Shown piece by piece: positions 8,073-15,578 of a stretch of DNA of 64,000 nt (positions are counted from its first letter, which is position 1; each line of letters starts with the position of its first letter). The notes beneath the pieces were generated by a model that saw only the letters and a program-made list of their open reading frames with translations, searched no databases and was not told the DNA's origin. This DNA is from an uncultured candidate division Zixibacteria bacterium (GTDB lineage: Bacteria; Zixibacteria; MSB-5A5; GN15; PGXB01), in assembly GCA_937925655.1 (NCBI GenBank), contig CALAMC010000065.1:14418-78417 (forward strand). The letters run 5' to 3'. The position numbers and the translations under genes are program-made.

Positions 8073-8702
8073 ATGAGAATTTTCATATTGATAATGATTA
8101 TGGCGGCGTTGTCGCCGGCGGTTTATGCCGATGTCACTACCGACGCCCCGAAAGCCTTATCCGACACGCTTCCCGGAGATACGATTTATTATGACGGCGT
8201 CGACCATTCTTTTATGTTTGTTGTTCCTAATGGCTGGCTGGCGGATACGACTAATGCCTATTTTGACGGCTACACCATGGCGATGTTTCCGGGCCATGAA
8301 TCGTATTTCAACGCCACCCGGCAGATTCTGGTCTGGGTGCTGGACCTGGACAGCCTTACATTTGAGCAGTTTATCACCGCCGATTCGGCGCATCTGGCCA
8401 AAACCAAAAAGATTATTTTCAAAAGGCGATACTCGCTTAATGACCCGCTTCATGAAAAGGGTCGGCTGGAAAGCAAATTCGGCATCAGCCGGGCCTCGGC
8501 CTCCGACACCGCTCATGTCGATACCTGTATTGTGCTGGAAATCCGTGACCCGGGGGGCGTATCGCGCGAAGCGATGATAGCCTACTGCAATGCCGGTTCG
8601 GAGATAGTGATTTTCCAGTTGAATATTTCAGGACCGGTTCACAGCGTTCTGTCCATGCGGGCATATGAAAAGGTTTTGAAGAGCTTTAAGCTGACGAAAT
8701 AG
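8073..8702 (+). CDS. Secreted protein of unknown function
   Basis: 209 residues with an N-terminal signal peptide (MRIFILIMIMAALSPAVYA, cleavage near residue 19). The mature part is a mixed alpha/beta sequence with segments such as YYDGVDHSFMFVVPNGW and CNAGSEIVIFQLNISGPVHS. It ends in a helix that contains LKSFK, a layout similar to PsbP/Mog1-like secreted domains. That similarity is only an impression. Two cysteines could form a disulfide. The ATG at 8073 lies only 8 nt after a TATAAT (8059-8064) and lacks a clear ribosome site, so a leaderless message or a different promoter must be considered. It is divergent from the HMG-CoA synthase operon. Confidence 0.65.
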   Translation: MRIFILIMIMAALSPAVYADVTTDAPKALSDTLPGDTIYYDGVDHSFMFVVPNGWLADTTNAYFDGYTMAMFPGHESYFNATRQILVWVLDLDSLTFEQFITADSAHLAKTKKIIFKRRYSLNDPLHEKGRLESKFGISRASASDTAHVDTCIVLEIRDPGGVSREAMIAYCNAGSEIVIFQLNISGPVHSVLSMRAYEKVLKSFKLTK

Positions 8703-8722
8703 TTTTCAGTCATTTTTGGGCA

Positions 8723-8806
8723 ATGTATAATAAAACGGCAAAGTACTATGATCTGATTTATTCGAAGTTTAAAGAATACGACTCCGAATGTGGAATCTCG
8801 GCCTGA
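8723..8806 (+). pseudogene. Remnant of a SAM-dependent methyltransferase (N-terminal stub)
   Basis: A 27-codon frame begins MYNKTAKYYDLIYSKFKEY and then hits TGA. This opening is the characteristic start of class I methyltransferases of the MYxxxAxxYDxIYxxKDY kind. No downstream frame continues with a SAM-binding glycine loop; the next gene is unrelated. It is best read as the leftover 5' end of a deleted methyltransferase gene. Being short, a chance match cannot be fully excluded. Confidence 0.5.
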
Positions 8807-8894
8807 CTATTCCAAGACCTAATTATTTTTATTGAACTCAAGCCTCAAAACAATTTCATTCAAATATGAGGCAAATGTAAACAAGGAATCGAAT

Positions 8895-9434
8895 ATGGCT
8901 TTAATGGCATTAAATTACCCGCAGTTGAAGAAATCCGATTATGACTGGATTCAGAAAATCCGCGCGGAACACGACCGTGATAATTTTAAAGTGATCGAGC
9001 CACATTTTACGATTGTCTTCCCCTCCAAACGTTTCGAGAAAAACCGCCTTGTCGGGCATATTAAGGATACGATACGAGGCCTGTCGGAAATAAAATTCAC
9101 CATCCGTTGCGCTACGGTGAACCACACCCCGGTGCACAAAGCATACTTCGTCTTTCTTGTCCCCGACGAGGGTTTCAGCGCGATTGTCAAGCTTCGCGAC
9201 GCCATATATACCGGGTTCATGGCTGATTTTCTGAAACTCGATACGCCTTACCAGCCTCATATCACCGCCGGTATATCCGACGCCTCGTTTGTCTGCAAAA
9301 ATCTGGTCGATAAGATCAATGCCGAAAACAAGGAAATTGTCGGGCGGATTTCGAACGTGGAAATTATCGACCTCGATGAAGGTGTTATCACGCCGATAGA
9401 GAAAATTCCCCTGATGCCAATTCATTCCGGATAG
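8895..9434 (+). CDS. 2H phosphoesterase superfamily protein (2'-5' RNA ligase-like)
   Basis: 179 residues. Two HxT motifs, PHFTIVF (His37, Thr39) and PHITAG (His122, Thr124), are spaced as in the two-histidine phosphoesterase fold of LigT/ThpR, cyclic phosphodiesterases and related enzymes. These act on 2'-5' or 2',3'-cyclic phosphodiester bonds; the substrate here is unknown. The ATG at 8895 has AAGGA 8 nt before it. A longer reading from 8832 adds 21 residues without a ribosome site. It is followed at 40 bp by the flavoprotein gene, possibly in one transcript. Confidence 0.85.
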   Translation: MALMALNYPQLKKSDYDWIQKIRAEHDRDNFKVIEPHFTIVFPSKRFEKNRLVGHIKDTIRGLSEIKFTIRCATVNHTPVHKAYFVFLVPDEGFSAIVKLRDAIYTGFMADFLKLDTPYQPHITAGISDASFVCKNLVDKINAENKEIVGRISNVEIIDLDEGVITPIEKIPLMPIHSG

Positions 9435-9474
9435 CGGTTCCGATCGCGATGAAAATCCAAAAGAGCTAAATTCG

Positions 9475-10782
9475 GTGGCGACAGGAAAGATAATTGTTAT
9501 CGGCGGCGGCCCGGCCGGTCTAATGGCGGCGGGTCAGGCGGCGACTGCCGGGGCTGATGTGCTTCTTCTGGAAAAGATGACTCGCCCTGCCCGCAAGCTG
9601 GGTATTACCGGCAAAGGGCGCTGTAATCTTACCAACAGCACGGCCCTGGACCAATTCATGGAGCATTTCGGCAAAAACGGTCGGTTTTTACGCCAGGCCT
9701 TTAACAGTTTTTTTTCGAATGATCTTGTGGAGTTTTTAAATAAACTGGGGATCGAGACGACAACCGAGCGCGGCGGCCGGATATTTCCAATTGATAACGA
9801 CGCCGTGGCTGTGGCCGATGCCATGATAAAGTGGGCACGGGGATGTGGCGTCTCAATTCGCACCCGTTCACCGGTGGAATGGTTACTTCAGGAGGGCGAC
9901 CATATAGTCGGGGTGCAGGTTCCCCGCGAACCCAAGACGGCCCTTGCCTCTCCCCTGACCAAAGCGGCGACGAAATTCCGCACCGATGGCAAATTATACA
10001 AAGCCGACGCGGTGATTCTGGCCACCGGAGGGAAATCATACCCGGCCACCGGTTCCACCGGCGAGGGATACAAACTGGCGGAGAAGGTCGGGCACACCAT
10101 AAACACGCCGCGTCCGGCGCTGGTTCCATTGGAGACAAAGGCCGCCATGCCCGAAGTTCTGGTTGGACTGCATCTGAAAAATGTCAATGTCAGCCTTTAT
10201 ATAGACGCCAAAAAATGCGGCGGGGATTTCGGCGAGGTGAAGTTCGAACCGTACGGCCTTGACGGCCCATCGGTGGTGGCTTTAAGTAAGTTGGCGGTGG
10301 CGGCATTGGAGAAGAAACAGAGAGTTGAGATATCAATAGATCTCAAACCGGCGCTCGACAATAATAAACTCGACGCCCGTTTGTTGCGCGACTTTAAAGA
10401 GTTCGGCAAAAGGCGGTATGGCAAAATTCTAAAGGAATTATTGCCTATGCAGTTGATCCCGATTTGTATGCAACAAACTAAAATCAATCCCGAAAGACAC
10501 GGAAATCAGGTTACTTCGGACGAACGCCGCAAGCTTCGCTTATGGCTTAAAGATTTTCGGTGGACTATCTCCGGACATCGCGGTTTTAAAGAGGCGATTA
10601 TAACATCTGGGGGTATTCCGGTATCGGAAATTAATCCACGGACGATGGAATCGAAAATTCTTAAAGGGCTTTATCTGGCCGGGGAAATAATCGACATCGA
10701 TGCCGATACCGGCGGTTATAATTTGCAGGCCGCTTTTTCGACCGGGTATCTGGCGGGAGTATCGGCGGCCAAAGGTAATTGA
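9475..10782 (+). CDS. BaiN/YhiN (HI0933) family FAD-dependent oxidoreductase
   Basis: 435 residues. The N-terminal dinucleotide-binding loop is IIVIGGGPAGLMAA, followed by KLGITGKGRCNLTN, which is diagnostic for the HI0933/YhiN family. ILATGGKSYPATGSTGEGY and the C-terminal GLYLAGEIIDIDADTGGYN complete the FAD site. Members are flavoproteins with mostly unknown physiological reactions; BaiN reduces bile-acid intermediates. The frame starts with GTG at 9475; an upstream ATG runs into a stop and is excluded. The stop overlaps the region of the next start, so the SH3 protein downstream is probably co-translated. Confidence 0.92.
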   Translation: MATGKIIVIGGGPAGLMAAGQAATAGADVLLLEKMTRPARKLGITGKGRCNLTNSTALDQFMEHFGKNGRFLRQAFNSFFSNDLVEFLNKLGIETTTERGGRIFPIDNDAVAVADAMIKWARGCGVSIRTRSPVEWLLQEGDHIVGVQVPREPKTALASPLTKAATKFRTDGKLYKADAVILATGGKSYPATGSTGEGYKLAEKVGHTINTPRPALVPLETKAAMPEVLVGLHLKNVNVSLYIDAKKCGGDFGEVKFEPYGLDGPSVVALSKLAVAALEKKQRVEISIDLKPALDNNKLDARLLRDFKEFGKRRYGKILKELLPMQLIPICMQQTKINPERHGNQVTSDERRKLRLWLKDFRWTISGHRGFKEAIITSGGIPVSEINPRTMESKILKGLYLAGEIIDIDADTGGYNLQAAFSTGYLAGVSAAKGN

Positions 10783-10784
10783 GT

Positions 10785-11174
10785 ATGACTGTTGCACCTT
10801 CAAACGGACTTGTTATTAAAGAGCATAAGGCATCGTATGATAAATGCCTTAAAGTTTCGCCCGGCGACGTTTTGACAATCGACCGGAGTCGGTCGGTCGA
10901 CAATGAATGGCCCGGCTGGGTATGGTGCGCGGATAAAGAAGGATTGGGTAGCTGGGTGCCGGAAAAATACCTGCGTATAACCGCCAATATAGCGACCGCG
11001 CTGGCGGAGTATGACGCTACGGAATTGACGGTCGCGATCGGAGATAAGTTAATTATTTTCCACGAGTTGGCCGGATGGTACTGGTGCCGGGATGCGCTTG
11101 GTCGGTATGGCTGGGTGCCGGTGGAGAAGGTTATCGTGGATGATTCGCAAGCGGCGTCAGGAACCCACTCCTGA
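10785..11174 (+). CDS. Protein with two SH3-like domains
   Basis: 129 residues built from two related halves. Each ends in the same pattern: GWVWCADKEGLGSWVPEKYL near residues 45-65 and GWYWCRDALGRYGWVP near 95-112. The pattern W-x-W/C followed by GxGxWVPxxY is that of variant SH3 domains found as small cytosolic adaptors. No signal peptide is present. The ATG at 10785 is 2 nt after the flavoprotein stop; a TTG at 10779 is an alternative. The last ~8 codons and the stop lie inside a dispersed palindromic repeat (11148-11235), so the natural C-terminus may have been replaced by the repeat. Partner unknown. Confidence 0.8.
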   Translation: MTVAPSNGLVIKEHKASYDKCLKVSPGDVLTIDRSRSVDNEWPGWVWCADKEGLGSWVPEKYLRITANIATALAEYDATELTVAIGDKLIIFHELAGWYWCRDALGRYGWVPVEKVIVDDSQAASGTHS

Positions 11175-11235
11175 CGCTTATTGCCGAGTCAGAAGCATGC
11201 TGTCAGGAAAGGGTTCCTGACGGCGCAGGGCATAC
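11148..11235 (+). repeat. Dispersed palindromic repeat, family 1, copy A
   Basis: About 88 bp, repeated with clear similarity and in the same orientation at 11773-11859. It contains two hairpins: 11154-11162 with 11169-11177, and 11202-11208 with 11215-11221, both built on GTCAGGA/TCCTGAC. A conserved AGCATGCTGTCAGGAA links them. Its 5' part encodes the end of the SH3 protein. Confidence 0.85.
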
Positions 11236-11250
11236 AAACAAGGAGGCATT

Positions 11251-11460
11251 ATGAAATTCGGAGTGAGAAACAATATCACGGGCAAAGTAGTCGAGATTAA
11301 AAAGGGCGGCGTGATGTGTCAGGTTAAAGTCGAAATTGCCGGCGGGGCGGTTATGCAGTCGGTGTTCACCATCGATTCGCTGGATGAATTGGGCATTAAG
11401 AAGGGCGATACGGTTCGGGTGCTGGTAAAGGCCGTTAATGTGGTGCTGGCGAAGGATTGA
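11251..11460 (+). CDS. Molbindin-like protein (TOBE/Mop domain)
   Basis: 69 residues, a single Mop/TOBE domain. It begins with MKFGVRNNITGKVVEIKKG, where the SxRNxLxGxV pattern of Mop proteins is recognisable as VRNNITGKV. The C-terminal VKAVNVVLAKD matches the usual VKATEVMIAK ending. Such proteins oligomerise and bind molybdate or tungstate oxyanions for storage or homeostasis. A near-perfect AGGAGG lies 4 nt before the ATG. No molybdate transporter is nearby. The gene stands between two dispersed repeats (11148-11235 and 11480-11512). Confidence 0.88.
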   Translation: MKFGVRNNITGKVVEIKKGGVMCQVKVEIAGGAVMQSVFTIDSLDELGIKKGDTVRVLVKAVNVVLAKD

Positions 11461-11479
11461 AGGATATTGGGCAAAAATT

Positions 11480-11512
11480 ATTGTCGAATCTCTAAGGAGA
11501 TTCGACCTACAA
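11480..11512 (+). repeat. Dispersed palindromic repeat, family 2, copy A
   Basis: 33 bp identical to 11868-11900. It contains a perfect 10-bp stem (11483-11492 with 11497-11506) with loop TAAG, followed by CTACAA. It lies between the molbindin gene and a convergent small gene and might also act as a weak hairpin terminator. Confidence 0.85.
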
Positions 11513-11519
11513 GAAATGT

Positions 11520-11753
11520 TTAACTAAATTTATCTGCGCCGAAATCTTCGTCTTTTTTGTCTTCTTCCATGTACTGGATTTCTTCCATCGACTCGCGTTT
11601 ATCCTTTGGCTGAAAATGATACCAGACGTTCTGGCCGATAAAGCCGGAGCCGAACCAGGCCCGGCGGAAAAAGCGTTTGAAAATAACGAAGGCCATGCCG
11701 CCGAAGATGAGAATCAAAAGAAAGCCGAGGACGATGTATGATTCAGTGTTCAT
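11520..11753 (-). CDS. Small single-pass membrane protein, unknown function
   Basis: 77 residues. A transmembrane segment (about residues 6-26, YIVLGFLLILIFGGMAFVIF) is followed by a basic stretch and an acidic, methionine-containing tail (ESMEEIQYMEEDKKDE). The start is taken at MNTES (11753). The frame remains open upstream to 11858, but those extra 35 codons lie mostly in the family-1 repeat copy and read as repeat, not protein. The ribosome site is weak. No known family is recognised. Confidence 0.6.
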   Translation of the reverse strand: MNTESYIVLGFLLILIFGGMAFVIFKRFFRRAWFGSGFIGQNVWYHFQPKDKRESMEEIQYMEEDKKDEDFGADKFS

Positions 11754-11772
11754 TTTCGGTATATTTTCATTC

Positions 11773-11859
11773 CAAGCGGCGTCAGGAACCCATTCCTGAC
11801 GCTCTTTGCCGGGCCAAAAGCATGCTGTCAGGAAGGGATTACTGACAGCGCAGAACATA
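11773..11859 (+). repeat. Dispersed palindromic repeat, family 1, copy B
   Basis: It aligns with 11148-11235 along its whole length in the same orientation, with the two GTCAGGA-based hairpins kept and loop and linker bases changed. A family-2 repeat follows only 8 bp later. Confidence 0.85.
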
Positions 11860-11867
11860 TATTTTAA

Positions 11868-11900
11868 ATTGTCGAATCTCTAAGGAGATTCGACCTACAA
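11868..11900 (+). repeat. Dispersed palindromic repeat, family 2, copy B
   Basis: 33 bp identical to 11480-11512, with a 10-bp stem and TAAG loop. It ends 2 bp before the stop of the DnaJ-type gene, where it could serve as its 3' hairpin. Confidence 0.85.
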
Positions 11901-11902
11901 AA

Positions 11903-12832
11903 TTATTGCATCGTCTTTTTCAGTTGCTCAATAAGACGTTTCTGTTCGTCGGTCAAGTTTTTGGGAACATCGACAATTATCTCGACATACTGGTCTCCGG
12001 CGGCACCATCGACGGCGATACCCATGCCTTTCAGCCGTAACATGGTGCCGGAAGTCGTTCCCGGCGGGATATTAAGATTCACTTTGCGGGTCAGGGTATG
12101 CGCCTGCACTTTGCCGCCCAGCGCGGCGGTCGGGTAGTCGACCAGCACTTTAGTATAAATATCGTTGCCCTTGCGTTCGAATTTTTGATCTTTTTCCACT
12201 TTTACCGTCACAATTAAATCGCCGTTACCGCCGCCATCGCGCCCGGGAAAACCCATTCCCCGCAATCGGATTTTACCGCCATCCTCGATTCCGGCGGGGA
12301 TCTTAACACGGATTTTCCGGCGGTTGCCCTGTGGCCCCGGGTTTTTGGCGATGATGGTTTTAGTCGTTCCTTTGACCGCTTCCATAAATGAAATCGTGGC
12401 CGCGACATTGGCATCGCGCCCATCGACCCGTCGCGACTGGCGCGGTCGCGGCCCGGAACTGGAACCTGCCCCCCGCCGGGCACCGAAAATCGAACCGAAC
12501 AACTCCTCGAAAATGTCGGCTCCCTCGGATCGTTCGAACCGGAAGAAACGCTCGAACTGCGAGGAGTCGAAGCCGCCGGAATACCGGGGGTCGAAACTGG
12601 GCCCGCCGGTAAAAGTTCCGTATTTGCGCATGGTGTCGTACTGCTGGCGTTTGTTTTTATCGCCGAGCACGTCATAGGCCTCGGAGATATCCTTGAATTT
12701 TTCTTCAGCCTTTTTATCACCCTTATTGCGGTCGGGGTGATACTGCTTGGCCAATTTCCGAAACGCCTTTTTTATTTCGTCTTCGGTAGCGTTTTCGGCC
12801 ACACCCAGCGCTTTGTAATAATCCTTCGACAT
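11903..12832 (-). CDS. cbpA: DnaJ-class co-chaperone, CbpA type
   Basis: 309 residues. The J domain (1-65) carries the HPD motif in QYHPDRNKGDKKAEEKF. A Gly/Phe/Arg-rich linker follows (about 75-130: GGFDSSQFERFF, RRGAGSSSGPRPRQ). Next come the two beta-rich substrate-binding domains and the dimerisation tail. The CxxCxGxG zinc-finger repeats of true DnaJ are missing, so it is a type II co-chaperone that stimulates DnaK ATPase. The start is at MSKDYY (12832); an ORF start at 12853 adds seven residues without family support. It lies downstream of dnaK, separated by a hairpin. Confidence 0.9.
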   Translation of the reverse strand: MSKDYYKALGVAENATEDEIKKAFRKLAKQYHPDRNKGDKKAEEKFKDISEAYDVLGDKNKRQQYDTMRKYGTFTGGPSFDPRYSGGFDSSQFERFFRFERSEGADIFEELFGSIFGARRGAGSSSGPRPRQSRRVDGRDANVAATISFMEAVKGTTKTIIAKNPGPQGNRRKIRVKIPAGIEDGGKIRLRGMGFPGRDGGGNGDLIVTVKVEKDQKFERKGNDIYTKVLVDYPTAALGGKVQAHTLTRKVNLNIPPGTTSGTMLRLKGMGIAVDGAAGDQYVEIIVDVPKNLTDEQKRLIEQLKKTMQ

Positions 12833-12907
12833 ATTTCCGGTTGCCTGGTTCACGTCACTTATACCCTACGAAGCTATACTGGTTTTGTCAATCGTCAATT
12901 CAATCAG

Positions 12908-12931
12908 AAGGGCCCCACATCGGGGGCCCTT
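12908..12931 (-). terminator. Hairpin downstream of dnaK
   Basis: A 9-bp GC-rich stem (12908-12916 with 12923-12931) lies 10 bp after the dnaK stop. No long U-tract follows on the minus strand, so termination may be partial, leaving cbpA expressed by read-through. Confidence 0.5.
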
Positions 12932-12940
12932 TGTCGCGTT

Positions 12941-14842
12941 TTACTTATCGTCAACCACCTCGAAATCGGCGTCGACCGCGCTCTCCCCCTGTCCGGAGGG
13001 TTTTTGCTCCGGCGTCGGCCCCTGGGGACCGGCCGGACCGGAAGTGGTTTTCTGATACATGGTCGAGGCGGCATTCTGCCAGAGTTGATTTAAATCATCC
13101 ATAGCCGCCTTTATTTCAGACGGATTATCGTCCTTGAGAGCGGTTTTAACCCGTTCGATACCGGCTTCGATTTTGGCCCGGCTGTCGGAATCGAGCTTAT
13201 CGCCGTACTCCTTGAGGTTCTTTTCAGCCTGGAACACGGCCGAGTCAGCCATATTACGCGTATCGATTTTTTCGCGCCTGGCCTTGTCTTCCGATTCATG
13301 CGCCTTGGCATCATCGACCATCTTCTTTATCTCGGCCTCGGACAAACCGGAGGACGCCTCGATACGGACGTTTTGAGACTTGCCGGTGCCAAGGTCTTTG
13401 GCGGTTACGTTGAGAATGCCGTTGGCGTCGATGTCAAAAGTCACCTCAATTTGAGGAACTCCGCGCGGCGCGGGTGGAATGCCATCGAGGATAAACTTGC
13501 CGATAGTTTTATTGTCGATAGCCATCTCGCGTTCACCCTGCAAAACGTGGATATCGACTGCCGGCTGGCTGTCGGACGCGGTGGAAAAAATTTGCGTCTT
13601 CCGGGTCGGAATGGTCGTATTGCGTTCGATCAGACGCGTCGTGACACCGCCCAGGGTCTCGATACCCAGCGACAGCGGGGTGACATCGAGAAGCAACACG
13701 TCCTTGACGTCACCGGTTAAAACACCGCCCTGAATGGCGGCACCGATGGCGACGACTTCGTCGGGATTGACCGATTTGTTCGGGTCTCTGCCGAACAGCT
13801 TTTTAACCAACTCGATCACTTTGGGCATACGGGTCATACCGCCCACCAGGACGACATCGTTGATGTCATTAAACGACACCTTGGCGTCTTCAATGGCTTT
13901 ACGACATGGCCCGATAGTGCGTTCCAGCAAATCATCGACCAGTTGCTCATACCTGGCGCGAGTCAGACTGATATTCAAATGTTTGGGACCGTTTTGGTCG
14001 GCCGTGATGAACGGCAGATTTATATCGGTATTCATGGTTGAAGACAATTCTATTTTGGCCTTTTCGGCGGCTTCTTTTAAACGCTGGAGTGCCATCGGAT
14101 CGCGAGAGAGATCGATGCCTTCCTGCTTTTTAAACTCTTCGACCAACCAGTCAATAATACGCTTGTCAAAATCGTCGCCGCCAAGATGCGTATCGCCATT
14201 GGTGGAGAGAACCTCGAAAACACCGTCGGACAATTCCAAGATGGAGATATCAAAAGTCCCACCACCGAGATCGTACACGGCAATCTTGCCTGTTTTCTTT
14301 TTGTCGAGCCCATAAGCCAAAGCCGCCGCGGTCGGTTCGTTGATGATGCGCTGGACATTCAGTCCGGCGATGCGGCCGGCGTCTTTGGTTGCCTGACGCT
14401 GGCTGTCGTTAAAATAGGCCGGGACGGTAATAATGGCATCGGTCACTTTCGTTCCCAGATAATCCTCGGCCGTCTTTTTCATTTTGGTCAGGATAATGGC
14501 CGAAATTTCCTGCGGTGTGTATTTTTTGCCGTTCATTTCAACCACGGCGTTACCCGCATTATCGGCCGTGACTTTGTATGGGAAGTTCTTGGCTTCGGAC
14601 TGAACTTCCTCGAATTTGCGGCCCATAAAGCGTTTGATAGAAAAAATCGTATTCATCGGATTGGTGACCGCCTGCCGTTTGGCCACCTGACCGGTTAGAC
14701 GCTCGCCGCTTTTATCGACGGCCACGACCGACGGGGTCGTGCGACCGCCCTCGGAATTGGCGATGACTACCGGGTCCTTGCCCTCGATTACCGCCACCAC
14801 CGAGTTGGTCGTGCCTAAATCTATTCCAATAATCTTGCTCAT
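12941..14842 (-). CDS. dnaK: Molecular chaperone DnaK (Hsp70)
   Basis: 633 residues, full length. The nucleotide-binding domain has IGIDLGTTNSVVAV, VPAYFNDSQRQATKDAG and YDLGGGTFDISILEL. The interdomain linker is VKDVLLLDVTPLSLGIE. The substrate-binding beta domain and helical lid follow, and the tail ends in the EVVDDK motif expected for bacterial DnaK. It folds client proteins in an ATP cycle with DnaJ and GrpE; grpE and hrcA are not in the window. The ATG at 14842 has GGGAAA upstream. Its leader carries a terminator-like hairpin (14871-14904) that follows hsp20, so dnaK is probably reached by read-through or by a promoter not recognised here. No CIRCE element is seen. Confidence 0.98.
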   Translation of the reverse strand: MSKIIGIDLGTTNSVVAVIEGKDPVVIANSEGGRTTPSVVAVDKSGERLTGQVAKRQAVTNPMNTIFSIKRFMGRKFEEVQSEAKNFPYKVTADNAGNAVVEMNGKKYTPQEISAIILTKMKKTAEDYLGTKVTDAIITVPAYFNDSQRQATKDAGRIAGLNVQRIINEPTAAALAYGLDKKKTGKIAVYDLGGGTFDISILELSDGVFEVLSTNGDTHLGGDDFDKRIIDWLVEEFKKQEGIDLSRDPMALQRLKEAAEKAKIELSSTMNTDINLPFITADQNGPKHLNISLTRARYEQLVDDLLERTIGPCRKAIEDAKVSFNDINDVVLVGGMTRMPKVIELVKKLFGRDPNKSVNPDEVVAIGAAIQGGVLTGDVKDVLLLDVTPLSLGIETLGGVTTRLIERNTTIPTRKTQIFSTASDSQPAVDIHVLQGEREMAIDNKTIGKFILDGIPPAPRGVPQIEVTFDIDANGILNVTAKDLGTGKSQNVRIEASSGLSEAEIKKMVDDAKAHESEDKARREKIDTRNMADSAVFQAEKNLKEYGDKLDSDSRAKIEAGIERVKTALKDDNPSEIKAAMDDLNQLWQNAASTMYQKTTSGPAGPQGPTPEQKPSGQGESAVDADFEVVDDK

Positions 14843-14870
14843 GTTTTTCCCTTTCTTTCGGTCCAGGTGG

Positions 14871-14904
14871 AAAAAACGGCGGACAGGTCAGTGCCCGCCC
14901 GCCG
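14871..14904 (-). terminator. Terminator-like hairpin between hsp20 and dnaK
   Basis: On the minus strand the stem pairs 14899-14904 with 14877-14882, followed by a run of six U (14871-14876). It probably ends part of the hsp20 transcript before dnaK. Confidence 0.55.
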
Positions 14905-14936
14905 CCTTAAATCGAAACCTGAACCAAACGTTTGTT

Positions 14937-15380
14937 TTACTTAACAGCTACCATAATTTCTTTCGGTTTGCTCTTCTCTGTTTTGGGCAGGGTCAGATAC
15001 AATAGGCCGTTTTTGTAGTCGGCCGAGATGTGCTCGCTGTCGATATCGTCACCCAGCGTGAAAGAGCGGCTGAAGGTGCCATAGCAACGCTCGCAACGAA
15101 CATAGTTGGTGTCCTTTTCTTCAGATTTACGAGTCCGCTCACCGGAGATGGTCAAGACACCGTTTTCCACGGTAACCTTGATGTCTTCTTTATTCATGCC
15201 GGGCATTTCCATTTCCAAACGAACCGTATCCTTTTCATCAATGATATCAACGCGGGGCATGAAGCCGACAGAATCTCGAGCAAACAGGTTCTTTTCGCCG
15301 AAGAAAGAATCGAACATGCTGTCGATATCCTGATTCCATCTGGTCAGGTTTCTAATCGGGTTGTAACGTACGAGTGTCAT
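14937..15380 (-). CDS. Hsp20/alpha-crystallin small heat-shock protein
   Basis: 147 residues. An N-terminal arm contains MTLVRYNPIRNLTRWNQDID and FFGEK. The alpha-crystallin domain (about 40-135) includes VRLEMEMPGMNKEDIKVTVE, GVLTISGER and the closing GLLYLTLPK. It holds unfolding proteins without ATP. The strand usually read as ERxYGSFSRSF here is RCERCYGTFSRSF, giving a CxxC pair that is unusual for the family and may respond to redox or metal. It has a perfect AGGAGG ribosome site and a well-formed promoter (15420-15448). It lies upstream of dnaK and cbpA. Confidence 0.95.
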   Translation of the reverse strand: MTLVRYNPIRNLTRWNQDIDSMFDSFFGEKNLFARDSVGFMPRVDIIDEKDTVRLEMEMPGMNKEDIKVTVENGVLTISGERTRKSEEKDTNYVRCERCYGTFSRSFTLGDDIDSEHISADYKNGLLYLTLPKTEKSKPKEIMVAVK

Positions 15381-15419
15381 ATTAAACCTCCTTTATTTTA
15401 ATTTTTGCTTTCCAGTTAC

Positions 15420-15448
15420 ACTATATAATTAATCAAGAATCATGCCAA
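15420..15448 (-). promoter_or_regulatory. Promoter of hsp20
   Basis: On the minus strand TTGGCA (15443-15448) and TATAGT (15420-15425) are separated by 17 bp, giving a start point about 33 nt before the hsp20 ATG. This is a good housekeeping-sigma match. Confidence 0.65.
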
Positions 15449-15512
15449 TAATTGTAACTTATTGTGGGATAGCTACTAACGATTCCATACAAGGAATCCT
15501 GGAAACACATAC

Positions 15513-15546
15513 TGCCACACAGGCATTATAGTGCGCCTATATGGCA
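15513..15546. promoter_or_regulatory. Imperfect 12-bp dyad, possible operator upstream of hsp20
   Basis: TGCCACACAGGC (15513-15524) and GCCTATATGGCA (15535-15546) form an inverted repeat with two mismatched pairs around a 10-bp spacer. It lies between the HEAT-repeat gene and the hsp20 promoter. There is no U-tract, so a protein-binding site or RNA hairpin is more likely than a terminator. Confidence 0.4.
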
Positions 15547-15578
15547 GCATATATTGTAATAATGACAGATTAATTATG

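Noticed and set aside
11754..11858. N-terminal extension of the small membrane protein
   Set aside because: It is encoded almost entirely by the dispersed repeat, and the in-frame ATG at 11753 begins the membrane segment.
14843..15480. CIRCE operator (TTAGCACTC-N9-GAGTGCTAA) before the heat-shock genes
   Set aside because: No match was found on either strand.
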